NCBI GenBank assembly: GCA_024743255.1
Contig: JANSWY010000002.1
Coordinates: 62,001-126,000, forward strand
DNA: 64,000 nt
Reading direction: 5' to 3'
From: a bacterium
GTDB lineage: Bacteria > Bacteroidota > Bacteroidia > Cytophagales > Cyclobacteriaceae
This document shows positions 43,801-52,180 of the stretch, in pieces. The position numbers and the translations under genes were made by a program. The notes below the pieces were generated by a model. It did no database searches. It was not told the DNA's origin and worked only from the letters and a program-made list of their open reading frames with translations. Position 1 is the stretch's first letter. Each line of letters opens with the position of its first letter.

Positions 43801-45886
43801 TATTGGATCTCACTCAGTAATACTCACTGTAGAAGACGAATCAGGAAACCAATCATCAGCTACTGCAACTGTGACAGTAGAAGATCAATCTGCACCGTCA
43901 TTGCTATTCAAAGGAGGTGCGCAAATCGCTTTGGATGCCAATGGGTTAGCAACTCTTTCTTCAAGTGATGTTATTTCTAGCACCACAGATAATTGCACTG
44001 ACGGGGGAGACATAATAATCACTTTAGCTAAAACTTCATTTGATTGTTCTAACCTTGGTAGCAATACAGTGAATGTTACTGTTGAAGATGCATCAGGTAA
44101 TAAGGAAAGTGCAGATGCTACAATTACAGTAGTAGATCAAATTGCTCCAACTATCAATATTAAAGATGCAACAATTCAATTAGATGCAAATGGAAGTGCT
44201 ACTTTATCATTTCAGGATTTAGATAATGGATCCATTGATAATTGTACAGCAGATACAGGTTTAATCACAAGCCTGGACAAAACAAGCTTTACATGTGGTG
44301 ATATCGGTTCTCATACGGTAACAGTTACAATAGAAGATGCTAGCAGTAATCAATCAACTGCCACAGCTACAGTTACGGTAGAGGATGGTGTATCTCCTAC
44401 AGTTATTACACAGGATATTTCAGTAGAGCTTGGAGATGATGGAACCGCAACCATAACTGCGGACCAAATTGATAATGGATCAACAGACAATTGCACTTCT
44501 GCAACTGACTTAATTCTCTCATTAGATATCAGTGCTTTCACATCATCCCATGTTGGAACCAACACCGTGACATTAACAGTTCAGGATGCCAGTGGTAATA
44601 AAGGGACAGGGAGTGCAACAGTGACTGTTATTGAAAGAGAAGAGCAGGTCATTACATTCAATACATTGGCAGATAAGTCTTACGGAGATTCAGACTTTTC
44701 CCTTTCTGCAACATCTGACTCTGGACTTCCGGTTTCCTACAGTATTCTTAGTGGTCCAGCATCAATCAATAACAATTCGGTAACTATCACAGGAGTGGGA
44801 GTCGTAACAATTGAAGCTTCACAACCTGGAGATTCTGAATATAAACCAGCGACAAGCGTGCAACAGACATTCACAATAAATCAGGCTATATTGACGGTAA
44901 CTGCGATAAATCATACCATTACATATGGAGATAACATTCCTCCATTGGGATATACTTACAGCGGATTTGTATATAACGAAAGTGAAACGGCAATCACGAA
45001 TCACCCAACAATCAGTACAAGTGCAACCGCAACAAGTGATGCTGGTTCATACGATATCCTATTAACTGGAGGGTCAGCAGAACATTATGAATTCGACTTG
45101 ATTAATGGGACGATTACTATCAATAAAGCTGATCAGACTATTTCAATTCAGTCCATAGATGACCAGGATATAGCGGATACGAATACGGTGGAAGTGATTG
45201 CAAGTACCTCTTCCGGACTAGACCTTTCATTAACCATTAGTGGTCCGGCTACAATAAGCGGTACGACAGTAACATTAACTGGAATAGGAGAAGTAACAAT
45301 CACAGCAACCCAAAGTGGAAACATTAACTTCAATGAAGCACAGGAAGTCAGTACTAGCTTTGATGTAACTGATTCCAGTGATCCATGTGTAGATTTTAGC
45401 TTAGTTGTGGAAGCAACATCAGACGCTGTATTGGGCAATGATGGAACTGCTGACATCACTGTAACAGGCGGGACATTACCATATAACTTTGCATGGAGCG
45501 ATGGCACTAATAATGAAGATTTGAGTGACGCAAACCCTGGAAACTATACCATCACCGTCACAGACTTCAATGGCTGTATTTTAACTGAAAATGTAGTAAT
45601 AGGAGGGGTTATTACGGGTAATTCACCTATATCAGAGGAATTCTTTAACTACTTTCCTAATCCAACTTCGGATCTATTAAACCTTGAAATATCACTGAAT
45701 CAACTAAGTGAAATACAAATACAAGTTCTCGATTTATCTGGAAGGGTCATGCTCGACAGGGTTCATAATAAAAAGCAAGACCAACTCAATACTCAGCTGG
45801 ATCTAAGTAGACTTGATAATGGTCAGTACATACTAAAGCTAAGGGTTAACGATGAATTTAAAACTGTAAGGATTAGCAAGTATTAA
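40898..45886 (+). CDS. Giant T9SS-secreted protein (LamG, beta-helix, HYR-like, Big/MBG, SprB repeat)
   Basis: A 1662-residue surface or secreted protein. Start chosen at 40898 because MKLKFTLFFLLLVMVGVAHA is a proper signal peptide and a promoter box lies just upstream. Domains: LamG/concanavalin-like fold (41000-41640) with SVSFWMNTS and WHHVVLTM; right-handed parallel beta-helix (about 41660-42880) ending DLGVYEYG; seven HYR-like repeats of about 83 residues (42900-44640), each with NGSSDNCT and a Cys pair; one Big-type repeat; an MBG-like domain (YGDNIPPLGYTYSGF); a second Big repeat; a SprB-type repeat (GGTLPYNFAWSDG); and a T9SS sorting domain (YFPNPTSDLLNLEI ... VRISKY). Likely adhesin or polysaccharide-binding protein. 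Encoded right after a two-component pair. Confidence 0.93.
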   Translation: MKLKFTLFFLLLVMVGVAHAQIPITEYFFTDGSLDDHRNDTNALVQTGTSMTIVSDRDSYSNQAVTLNGDVLQSVSATKRSNYSVSFWMNTSTDDSIDRYIVDQYGSIGYRFRLQDGDLKVYGRYIYVNDQVRYSQGTNLTKTDIADGQWHHVVLTMQVSFNATLNGKQPKVFYRLYVDNVLIQTTDPIVGTVEYGTNEYRIIDATPVSIGSSQDMSADNYTDQIDDVRLYAKTLSAAEIETIYDQRTAPLKIYVNGSATGTNDGTSWTNAYTEMVTATDSATAVGDEIWVAAGTYKPDVSNRTKAFVVNEGVSIYGGFSGTESALDSRDWITNQTILSGDLSGNDDSDISYNNALRSDNSYRVVHVTGSGVTIDGITVSSGQANNTNNNLYNRGGLLYKENYTTSITLRNSKFQNGVSNREGALFLPIGNDESTVEITNCVISNNFGRYSAGVGMTNTSGGEVDAKIYNSLFFGNVAGDISSGDGFAGSSIGAFANDGTVNLEVINCTFTANEDLGTSASIDEGTILLRRLNNNSTATLNVIFHNNIFHNNLTDGGAVNTQQVGLFNRASNLINQITATHNIINQDLSSKASSSTISNNIDQDPLFTDASNNDYTLQASSPAVDAGDNGQVPATLLSDLARSNRTHNSTVDLGVYEYGSTPRNFVPPSAITQDITVELDASGDVTITPSQINNGSSDDDTPTNDLQLALDITSFSCDDLGNQTVALSVTDNSGNTSTATATVTVEDNLAPDAISQDFTAQLDADGNVSITATDLDNGSSDNCTAQEDLALSLDLTSFTCSDLGTHSVTLTVEDESGNQSTSTSTVTVIDNTAPSVSAQNVALVLDASGNATLSTSQVSTGTSDNCTSSGDITLSLNKTTFTCSDIGNTIVTLTAEDASGNQGTATATITVSEQVAPAAVAQDITVQLGSNGLVSVDPEDVNNGSSDNCTSATDLIFTLNESSFDCSDIGSHSVILTVEDESGNQSSATATVTVEDQSAPSLLFKGGAQIALDANGLATLSSSDVISSTTDNCTDGGDIIITLAKTSFDCSNLGSNTVNVTVEDASGNKESADATITVVDQIAPTINIKDATIQLDANGSATLSFQDLDNGSIDNCTADTGLITSLDKTSFTCGDIGSHTVTVTIEDASSNQSTATATVTVEDGVSPTVITQDISVELGDDGTATITADQIDNGSTDNCTSATDLILSLDISAFTSSHVGTNTVTLTVQDASGNKGTGSATVTVIEREEQVITFNTLADKSYGDSDFSLSATSDSGLPVSYSILSGPASINNNSVTITGVGVVTIEASQPGDSEYKPATSVQQTFTINQAILTVTAINHTITYGDNIPPLGYTYSGFVYNESETAITNHPTISTSATATSDAGSYDILLTGGSAEHYEFDLINGTITINKADQTISIQSIDDQDIADTNTVEVIASTSSGLDLSLTISGPATISGTTVTLTGIGEVTITATQSGNINFNEAQEVSTSFDVTDSSDPCVDFSLVVEATSDAVLGNDGTADITVTGGTLPYNFAWSDGTNNEDLSDANPGNYTITVTDFNGCILTENVVIGGVITGNSPISEEFFNYFPNPTSDLLNLEISLNQLSEIQIQVLDLSGRVMLDRVHNKKQDQLNTQLDLSRLDNGQYILKLRVNDEFKTVRISKY

Positions 45887-45916
45887 AAGTGTGAGTAGTC
45901 CACAACAACAAGTGTT

Positions 45917-45949
45917 AAACGGTCTTACATATTGTGAGACCGTTTTTTT
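45917..45949. terminator. Strong terminator between the giant gene and the LytTR membrane gene
   Basis: A 12-base stem AAACGGTCTTAC (45917-45928) / GTGAGACCGTTT (45934-45945) with one G-U pair, 5-base loop, then T residues to 45949. The T-run overlaps the stop codon of the converging - strand gene. Confidence 0.85.
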
Positions 45950-46787
45950 ATGATGATAGAATCTTTATTCTTTGTTTTTCCAGTATTTTCTTTAATTCTA
46001 CAATCCGTTTACGAGTAACTGTAAACTCATCTCCAGAATTAAGTTTTAGTGTATACTTCTCATGTTCCCAATGATAGAAATCCTTTATTTCATGGATATT
46101 CACAATGGCCGATCTGTTAATTCTGACAAAATGATCTTGAGGTAGTTTCTTTTCCAAATCTTTCATGGTCATTTGAATCTCCATTTTATCTTCTTCATCA
46201 GTACACAAAAAGTACTTCCGTTCAACTTTTATGAAGCTATGAATTTGCCAAAGTTCAAGGTTTTGATCAACTCCATCCCCAAAATTGATGATCCTTCGTA
46301 ACTGGTTATTGCCATCTCGAAATTTAGAATACCCAGCAACGAAATAATATGAGAGGAATACGATCAAAACAACCCTTAGTACATAAGTTGGTTGAAGGAA
46401 TTGAGTTAATTCAAATGAATTGCCAGACAGCCATTTTACCAAAAAATTGATTAGAACAAACCCCACTAAAGTTGAGAGACTTGTAAATATCATACCAATA
46501 TGCGCCCTTATCCAACTGTAAACATTGGCCGGTACTGTCAGCAAATTGATCTTTCTAAAATAGAAGCGCTGAGTTTCAAAAGCAATTAACACTATGGAAG
46601 AAGAGAGAAATGAGTTTTGCATATAGGAGGTCTTCACCACTTCCTGACTGCAGCTGGAAACTAATTCACCAGACCCAATATTAATGCAATAGACCACTAC
46701 CTCAGGTACAACTGATAGCAGTATAAAAAGAGCAATAAACAATGGATTTCTTAGCAACCCGAATTGTATATGTGAATTAACATCCAT
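45948..46787 (-). CDS. Membrane-anchored LytTR transcriptional regulator
   Basis: A 279-residue regulator with four predicted membrane helices (about 12-30, 48-66, 92-118, 128-148) and a C-terminal cytoplasmic LytTR domain (about 180-275) with FIKVERKYFLC, HFVRINRSAIVNI, and YTLKLNSGDEFTVTRKRI. No receiver domain: these proteins act as one-component sensors. It is divergent from the DoxX gene; the 95-base gap holds a large hairpin (46816-46856). Confidence 0.9.
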   Translation of the reverse strand: MDVNSHIQFGLLRNPLFIALFILLSVVPEVVVYCINIGSGELVSSCSQEVVKTSYMQNSFLSSSIVLIAFETQRFYFRKINLLTVPANVYSWIRAHIGMIFTSLSTLVGFVLINFLVKWLSGNSFELTQFLQPTYVLRVVLIVFLSYYFVAGYSKFRDGNNQLRRIINFGDGVDQNLELWQIHSFIKVERKYFLCTDEEDKMEIQMTMKDLEKKLPQDHFVRINRSAIVNIHEIKDFYHWEHEKYTLKLNSGDEFTVTRKRIVELKKILEKQRIKILSS

Positions 46788-46815
46788 ATTTCATTACATA
46801 TAATCCTTATTTCAA

Positions 46816-46856
46816 GCAAAAGGCGTCAGAACGGGATTTCTCTGACAACCTTTTGC
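46816..46856. promoter_or_regulatory. 41-base dyad in the divergent LytTR/DoxX gap
   Basis: GCAAAAGG-c-GTCAGA, a 10-base loop, then TCTGAC-aa-CCTTTTGC: fourteen perfect pairs interrupted only by a 1x2 internal loop. It lies 27 bases before the DoxX ATG and 28 bases from the LytTR start. Could be an operator or a leader hairpin in either transcript. There is no T-run, so it is not a terminator. Confidence 0.6.
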
Positions 46857-46882
46857 CGTATCATAGTCATCAACGAATATAA

Positions 46883-47299
46883 ATGCTTAAAAGATTTATG
46901 AAATCAAATTATCCCGATTTAGCACTGCTACTTGTACGAGTATCATTTTCATTTTCACTCATTACAATTCATGGCTTAGAAAAAATAAGTATGCTCCTGA
47001 ATGGTGAATATAATTTTCCAGACCCGCTTGGAATAGGTGGCTTTCCAAGCTTGCTATTAATCACAATTACCGAGACTATATGCCCATTACTTATCATCGT
47101 TGGATATCAAACCAAATATGCAACTCTACCAATAATTATGGCCATGTTGATTGCAGGTTTAATCTTTCATGCAGCAGATCCGTTTGCTGACCGGGAACTA
47201 GCATATGTGTACATGTTTACCTTCCTCACAATCTTCCTTGCAGGTCCAGGTAAATATTCAATCGATCAAAAAATTGGCGCAAACCCAGGAATAAGATGA
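46883..47299 (+). CDS. DoxX-family membrane protein
   Basis: A 138-residue protein with four hydrophobic segments and the DoxX opening PDLALLLVRVSFSFSLITIHGLEK, then ITETICPLLIIVGYQTKYA. DoxX proteins are small inner-membrane proteins linked to sulphur or redox metabolism in some species; the role here is unknown. It overlaps the next gene by four bases (ATGA), so the two are co-translated. Confidence 0.88.
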   Translation: MLKRFMKSNYPDLALLLVRVSFSFSLITIHGLEKISMLLNGEYNFPDPLGIGGFPSLLLITITETICPLLIIVGYQTKYATLPIIMAMLIAGLIFHAADPFADRELAYVYMFTFLTIFLAGPGKYSIDQKIGANPGIR

Positions 47300-48012
47300 A
47301 GTATTTACTTAAGTCCAGTAAAATGAGTTTCGACCAATCCTGGATTTACATTTTAGTCTTAGTGGGTATAGCCTCCTTGGGATTTGGTCCTTCCTACTTT
47401 TTAAAAGTATTTGGAGCGTCAATGAGCTTTAATATATACTTTCATTTTCATGCCGTAATGATGGTGCTTTGGGTACTTCTCGTGTTTGCTCAACCACTAC
47501 TAATCCGATTAAGCAAATTCAACCTGCACAGACTTTTAGGAAAAATCTCCTATCTAATCTTTCCAATAATGATTGTATCGATTCTTCTATTAACACAATC
47601 ACAAATGAGTTTAAGCAAGGAAATAAATGGTAGTGATTTATTCATTCCACTTAAGGATGTAATCATGATGAGCCTTTATTACATTTTGGCAGTCAGATAT
47701 AAGGAAATATACCAACTTCATTCCAGGCTGATGATAGCCTCTATCATTCCAATGATTGAACCTTCTCTGATTAGAATGCTATTTAACGTGTTACCTGAGG
47801 GAATAGTCCAATATTCATATCAATTAACGATAGTTTCTGTTGAAGTTGTTATTCTGATCCTGGCGATAAATGATATGAAAAGAATTAGGGTCAGATGGGT
47901 ATTCTCCAGTCTATTTATTGTAATGAGCGGATTTCAAGCTATAATATTTTGGGAAGTAACAGAATCAGATCTAATGATATCTATCGCGAAATGGTACGCG
48001 AGCTTGAATTAA
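47296..48012 (+). CDS. Polytopic membrane protein of unknown function
   Basis: A 238-residue protein with six or seven membrane helices. Conserved-looking His residues lie at helix ends: FHFHAVMMVLWVLLVFAQP and HRLLGKISYLIFP, then QLHSRLMIASIIPMIEPSLIR. The HxH...Q...HRxxG pattern recalls the DUF2306/cytochrome b561-like group and could bind haem, but I cannot assign a family firmly. It is translationally coupled to the DoxX gene and followed 27 bases later by the ankyrin gene. Confidence 0.75.
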   Translation: MKYLLKSSKMSFDQSWIYILVLVGIASLGFGPSYFLKVFGASMSFNIYFHFHAVMMVLWVLLVFAQPLLIRLSKFNLHRLLGKISYLIFPIMIVSILLLTQSQMSLSKEINGSDLFIPLKDVIMMSLYYILAVRYKEIYQLHSRLMIASIIPMIEPSLIRMLFNVLPEGIVQYSYQLTIVSVEVVILILAINDMKRIRVRWVFSSLFIVMSGFQAIIFWEVTESDLMISIAKWYASLN

Positions 48013-48039
48013 ATTTTAAATATAGAAACCACTTTTGTT

Positions 48040-48540
48040 ATGAATAGAAAAAAATTTATCCGAAACAGTTTAACTACTGGTTTAATGTTTCCAATTGTAA
48101 AAGCAAATGGACTTGCAATAGATTCCAAGCTATTTGATAGTGAGCAAATAGATGAATTCGTTGGGTTTACACATGATAGTTATGACAAAACTAAAGAGAT
48201 TTTGGAAGCGAATCCATTAATTTTAAATTGTGCCAGCCAAATTGTTAAAGGTGATTTTGAAACTGCCATGGGAGGGGCATCTCACATGGGAAGAAAGGAC
48301 ATTGTGGAACTGCTAATTTCGTACGGCGCGCGAATGGATATTTTCACTTTTGCATTCCTGGGACATTATGACATTGTAAGGTACCTAATACAACTTTATC
48401 CTAAGTTACTGACATCATATGGACCTCATGGCTACACATTGTTGCATCATGCCAAAATAGGTGAAAATAAGAAACTGGAAAATTGGCTTATTGATAACGG
48501 ACTAACAAAGGAAATATACTCTGGAATATTTGATTTTTGA
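48040..48540 (+). CDS. Ankyrin-repeat protein with N-terminal export-like signal
   Basis: A 166-residue protein. The N-terminus MNRKKFIRNSLTTGLMFPIVKANG looks like a Tat-type signal (basic, then hydrophobic) but lacks the consecutive RR. About three ankyrin-like units follow: GGASHMGRKDIVELLISYGARMDIF, AFLGHYDIVRYLIQLYPKLL, and GYTLLHHAKIGENKKLENWLIDNG. Ankyrin repeats mediate protein contacts. Last gene of the probable DoxX unit. Confidence 0.82.
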   Translation: MNRKKFIRNSLTTGLMFPIVKANGLAIDSKLFDSEQIDEFVGFTHDSYDKTKEILEANPLILNCASQIVKGDFETAMGGASHMGRKDIVELLISYGARMDIFTFAFLGHYDIVRYLIQLYPKLLTSYGPHGYTLLHHAKIGENKKLENWLIDNGLTKEIYSGIFDF

Positions 48541-48571
48541 ATCTAATATTTCATCAAAGTTAACTGAGTGC

Positions 48572-48579
48572 TATCTTTA
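48572..48579 (+). promoter_or_regulatory. -7-like box directly before the TPM-domain gene
   Basis: TATCTTTA (one mismatch to TAnnTTTG) ends four bases before the ATG at 48584; a leaderless or near-leaderless mRNA would result. Confidence 0.35.
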
Positions 48580-48583
48580 GAAG

Positions 48584-50239
48584 ATGAAAACCACTTTGTT
48601 CACGTTGATATTCACGGTATCTGTGCTATCAGCTAATCTTCTTTCAGCACAAGATTTCCCAAAACGACCTCAACCTCAAAAACAGCTAAATGATCTTACC
48701 AATGATTGGCTTTCATCTGGACAAGCCATTGATATCAATAAAGATCTGGAGGAATTCAGAAACCAACATAATATTGATTTCGTGATTGTTCTAATTGATT
48801 CTCTTCTTGGACTGGAAAGGAGGTATTACACCAATGAGCTTGGGAACCAATGGAATGTTGGGAAGAATTACAGCGATAGTGCTTTGATGTTAATGGTTTC
48901 AAGACTAGATAGAACTTCATTTCTGGCGGTTGGTAAACCTCTTCAACTAGTTATTTCAGATGGGAATGCATCCAAATTACTTAAAGAAAACTTAGTTCCC
49001 GCTTTCAAAGCAGAAGATTACAAATTAGGACTTACCCAAACTATTGCTGCTGTAGATAGCAGTATCATTGAATTTCAGGAAAATGAAAAATATCAATTAC
49101 AACGACACCTTGGTGTACTTTGGTATGTGGCACTCCTGGTCGTGTTTCTTCTTTTAAGAAAGTACGCTGTACAAGGGAGTTACTTCAAGTATTACGAATA
49201 CCATATCAATAGCTACTACACATCATCTGCCTTGACGTTTATTAATGTGGTGCTCAACTATTTCCTTTTTAAATGGAATCTTTGGGTTTCCTTGGTACTT
49301 GGGGCTGTCTTTGGTATTTGGTTTCGCAATGTTGCCGGGGCATTATGGTTTTATTCTCGTGATCTACTAACCATTAAAAGTAAGGATTTTAAAGACCTAA
49401 AAGTGCTGCCTGTAAGCATTCTTGCTGTTTTGTTCAACGAGCGAAATTTCACAATTAATGACATACTGAAACAGTTGTTCTATGACCTATTGTCGAAAGG
49501 AGTTATTGAGATAATTGAAGATAAAAGAGAACCTGTAAAAGGAGTAGAGATCAAAACACTGGAAGTGACGAAAGGCCCACATTATGATAATAAGGCTATT
49601 ACACCTGAGAATGAATTGATTCTAGAGAAATTGGGAAACAAGCCCAAGCAGTTAAAGAACTTTCTGAGTAGTCCCTTTAGCACGTATGGTAATGATGGGT
49701 ATTTAAGGTATTTTGTTGGCAAAGAAATGGTTGCTTACGGATTAATCACGAAATCCAGTTGGTTTTGGGGGAAATGGACATTTACCAAAAAAGGAATTGA
49801 TGCTATTCAGAAGTTAAAAATTGCTGTTAACCAGATTCAACTTTCTTTAAAGGATAAAAAAGATGAAACCGAATTAGTAGAGTCACTTAGTGAATATGGG
49901 AATTTAATTGGTTTAGTTCCTGGATTCCTGGATGAGAAACTTAAGAATGTTTTTAAAGAAGCGAAGACTAAGAAGGCTAAATCCCACAAAATGACTTCAG
50001 AAGAAGTTGTAGAAGATCAATGGTTTTGGTTTGTCTACTACTATGCACAATTAGATTACGTCTTTGAATTAAATGATTTATACGATTCAGCTATTAGCCC
50101 ACCAGAATATAGCCGTAGAAGTGGTTCAAGAAGTTCTTCTAGTAGTTCATCTAATTACAGTACAGATTACAGTTCCTCCAGTGATTCTTCTTATAGCAGT
50201 GGTTCATTTGACGGTGGAGGTGGCGGTGCTGATTGGTAA
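48584..50239 (+). CDS. TPM-domain membrane protein with Ser/Gly-rich tail
   Basis: A 551-residue protein: signal peptide (SVLSANLLSAQ), then a TPM domain (about 22-165) with LNDLTNDWLSSGQAIDIN and LMVSRLDRTSFLAVGKPL. Hydrophobic segments lie near 173-190, 208-230 and 232-262. A cytoplasmic region follows (about 270-505) that resembles the winged-helix part of DUF2207-type proteins (KVLPVSILAVLFNERNFTINDILKQL). The end is a Ser-rich stretch (about 510-540) and GGGGGADW, a tail seen in YgcG-like proteins. Function unknown; related proteins are proposed in membrane protein assembly or photosystem repair. Confidence 0.85.
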   Translation: MKTTLFTLIFTVSVLSANLLSAQDFPKRPQPQKQLNDLTNDWLSSGQAIDINKDLEEFRNQHNIDFVIVLIDSLLGLERRYYTNELGNQWNVGKNYSDSALMLMVSRLDRTSFLAVGKPLQLVISDGNASKLLKENLVPAFKAEDYKLGLTQTIAAVDSSIIEFQENEKYQLQRHLGVLWYVALLVVFLLLRKYAVQGSYFKYYEYHINSYYTSSALTFINVVLNYFLFKWNLWVSLVLGAVFGIWFRNVAGALWFYSRDLLTIKSKDFKDLKVLPVSILAVLFNERNFTINDILKQLFYDLLSKGVIEIIEDKREPVKGVEIKTLEVTKGPHYDNKAITPENELILEKLGNKPKQLKNFLSSPFSTYGNDGYLRYFVGKEMVAYGLITKSSWFWGKWTFTKKGIDAIQKLKIAVNQIQLSLKDKKDETELVESLSEYGNLIGLVPGFLDEKLKNVFKEAKTKKAKSHKMTSEEVVEDQWFWFVYYYAQLDYVFELNDLYDSAISPPEYSRRSGSRSSSSSSSNYSTDYSSSSDSSYSSGSFDGGGGGADW

Positions 50240-50325
50240 ACTTTTAAACAAAGCAAAAACGACTTTTAAACAAAACCCATCTCCTACAAACACTTGATCT
50301 TTGTTTCAAATAAATTGAAATAGAG

Positions 50326-51273
50326 ATGAATAATAATCAATTTGGGAATAAGGGGTGGACACCTGACAGAATAGGAAATCTGAATGAGAAGACTTACCTA
50401 ATTTCAGGAGCTAATGCCGGCGCTGGATTTGAAGCGACCAGAATATTACTCAGCAAAGGTGCCGAAGTAGTAATGCTAAACAGGAGCGAAGCTAAATCCA
50501 AAAATGCAATTCAGAAATTAAAAGAAGAATTTGGCAAAACCGCTCAAGTAAAATTCATAAAAATGGACCTGGCCGATCTGTCATCAGTTCGAAATGCTGG
50601 TAATGAAATCATTCAATCTGTTTCAAGAATTGATGCCTTAATCTGCAATGCAGCAATAGCACAAGTCCCTAAACAACAGTTTACTGTAGATGGGTTTGAA
50701 AGTCAGCTCGGTGTGAATCACTATGGTCATTTTTTGTTGTGCTCAATTCTATTTGATCGGATTGAGGAGTCTAAAGGGCGTATTGTAGTTGTGGGAAGTG
50801 AAGGGTATAAAATGGGTTTAAAAACCATTCAGTTTGATGATATGAATTGGAATAAAAACTATCACCCTATGAATACATACTGCCACAGCAAACTTGCTCA
50901 GATAATGTTTGCATATGAGTTACAAGACAGAATTAGAGCTGCCAATAAAAATGTTCAGGTTTATGTCTGTCACCCAGGGGCATCAGCCACTTCATTGATC
51001 AAAACAAGTGGCGGATTAAGAGATAGAATAATATGGGGATTAGTTTCGAAAACGCCTCTTGTACAATCAGCTAATAGAGGGGCATACCCGGAGGTCATGT
51101 GTGCTACAGAAGACAATTTAAGGGAGAAGGCCTATTTTGGCCCGACCAAACGCATGCAAACAGGAGGACCAGTTGGAGAGTGTAAACTGGAACCTCACGC
51201 TCAAGATATGGAAGTAGCAGCCAAATTATGGACGGTCACTGAGCAGGAAATAGGTCAAAAATTCAATGTTTAA
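50326..51273 (+). CDS. Short-chain dehydrogenase/reductase (retinol dehydrogenase-like)
   Basis: A 315-residue NAD(P)-dependent oxidoreductase with the Gly-rich cofactor motif SGANAGAGFEATRILL, NAAIAQVP (NNAG-like), catalytic Ser in VVVGSEGY, and catalytic Tyr185 and Lys189 in YCHSK. The C-terminus is extended and resembles retinol dehydrogenase-type SDRs. Substrate unknown. The AraC regulator gene 61 bases downstream on the same strand may control it. Confidence 0.92.
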   Translation: MNNNQFGNKGWTPDRIGNLNEKTYLISGANAGAGFEATRILLSKGAEVVMLNRSEAKSKNAIQKLKEEFGKTAQVKFIKMDLADLSSVRNAGNEIIQSVSRIDALICNAAIAQVPKQQFTVDGFESQLGVNHYGHFLLCSILFDRIEESKGRIVVVGSEGYKMGLKTIQFDDMNWNKNYHPMNTYCHSKLAQIMFAYELQDRIRAANKNVQVYVCHPGASATSLIKTSGGLRDRIIWGLVSKTPLVQSANRGAYPEVMCATEDNLREKAYFGPTKRMQTGGPVGECKLEPHAQDMEVAAKLWTVTEQEIGQKFNV

Positions 51274-51334
51274 GCATTTGGTGATGGTCATTAATTGACC
51301 TAATACTGAAGATTAATAACTATATTCAAGTAAA

Positions 51335-52144
51335 ATGGAACTACCTAATTCAGTAGAAAAAGGCAAGATATTTATGACTTGCACAATTGATCAGCAACAT
51401 ACCTGGGAAAACATATACCCTCAGCACATCTTAGCGTATATCTTCTCTGGTGAATTAACGATATCTTATGGTATGGACACTTTAACATTTGTTGAGGGTG
51501 ACACCATATTAGTTCCAAGAAACCAATTATCCCGAAGTATTAAAACTCCGATTGGTGCTAGTCCATTTAAGTGTTTGTCCATTGTTCTTCCAGAAGAACA
51601 ACTCAGAGAGTTCTATTTAGATCATCCAATACTGGAAACTTATTCGGAGAATGTAGCAAAAGAAAGACCCGTAAAAACAAACCCACTTTGGACGAGCTTT
51701 TTTAATTCTATGCTTCCGTATTTTGAGATGCAAGACAATTTACCAGAATCATTGGTGCCAATCAAAATCAATGAAGCTTTGACCATTTTAGATAATGTTG
51801 ACAAAAGGGCAAGCTCCGTAATAGGAACATTCAGTGAAATTGGAAAAATAGACCTTAAAAAGTACATGGAAGAACATTATATGTTTAATCTCCCATTAGA
51901 AAAGTTCGCCTATCTAACGGGTAGAAGTCTTACAACATTTAAGTCTGATTTTAAGAAAATCTTTAACCAGACACCAGGTAAATGGCTCACTGGAAAGAGG
52001 TTAGAGCTAGCATATTACAAGCTAAAAAAGGAAAGGAAGAAAGCTTCAGAGGTATATCTGTCTTCTGGGTTTGAAAACCTTTCACATTTCTCTTTTGCCT
52101 TCAAAAAAGCATTTGGTTTGAGCCCAAGTTCAATAAGTAATTAA
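51335..52144 (+). CDS. AraC-family transcriptional regulator
   Basis: A 269-residue protein. The N-terminal cupin-like part (about 25-90) includes FSGELTISYGMDTLTFVEGDTILVPR, and the C-terminal double helix-turn-helix (about 170-265) includes FAYLTGRSLTTFKSDFKKIFNQTPGKWL and SEVYLSSGFENLSHFSFAFKKAFGLSPS. Effector unknown. Situated between an SDR and a small membrane protein on the same strand. Confidence 0.94.
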   Translation: MELPNSVEKGKIFMTCTIDQQHTWENIYPQHILAYIFSGELTISYGMDTLTFVEGDTILVPRNQLSRSIKTPIGASPFKCLSIVLPEEQLREFYLDHPILETYSENVAKERPVKTNPLWTSFFNSMLPYFEMQDNLPESLVPIKINEALTILDNVDKRASSVIGTFSEIGKIDLKKYMEEHYMFNLPLEKFAYLTGRSLTTFKSDFKKIFNQTPGKWLTGKRLELAYYKLKKERKKASEVYLSSGFENLSHFSFAFKKAFGLSPSSISN

Positions 52145-52180
52145 ATTAAAACCACATCCTATCACTTTATACATATAAAA

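Noticed and set aside
45917-45949. Hairpin read as a possible regulatory RNA element
   Set aside because: The strong stem directly followed by T residues at a convergent gene end is fully explained as a terminator.
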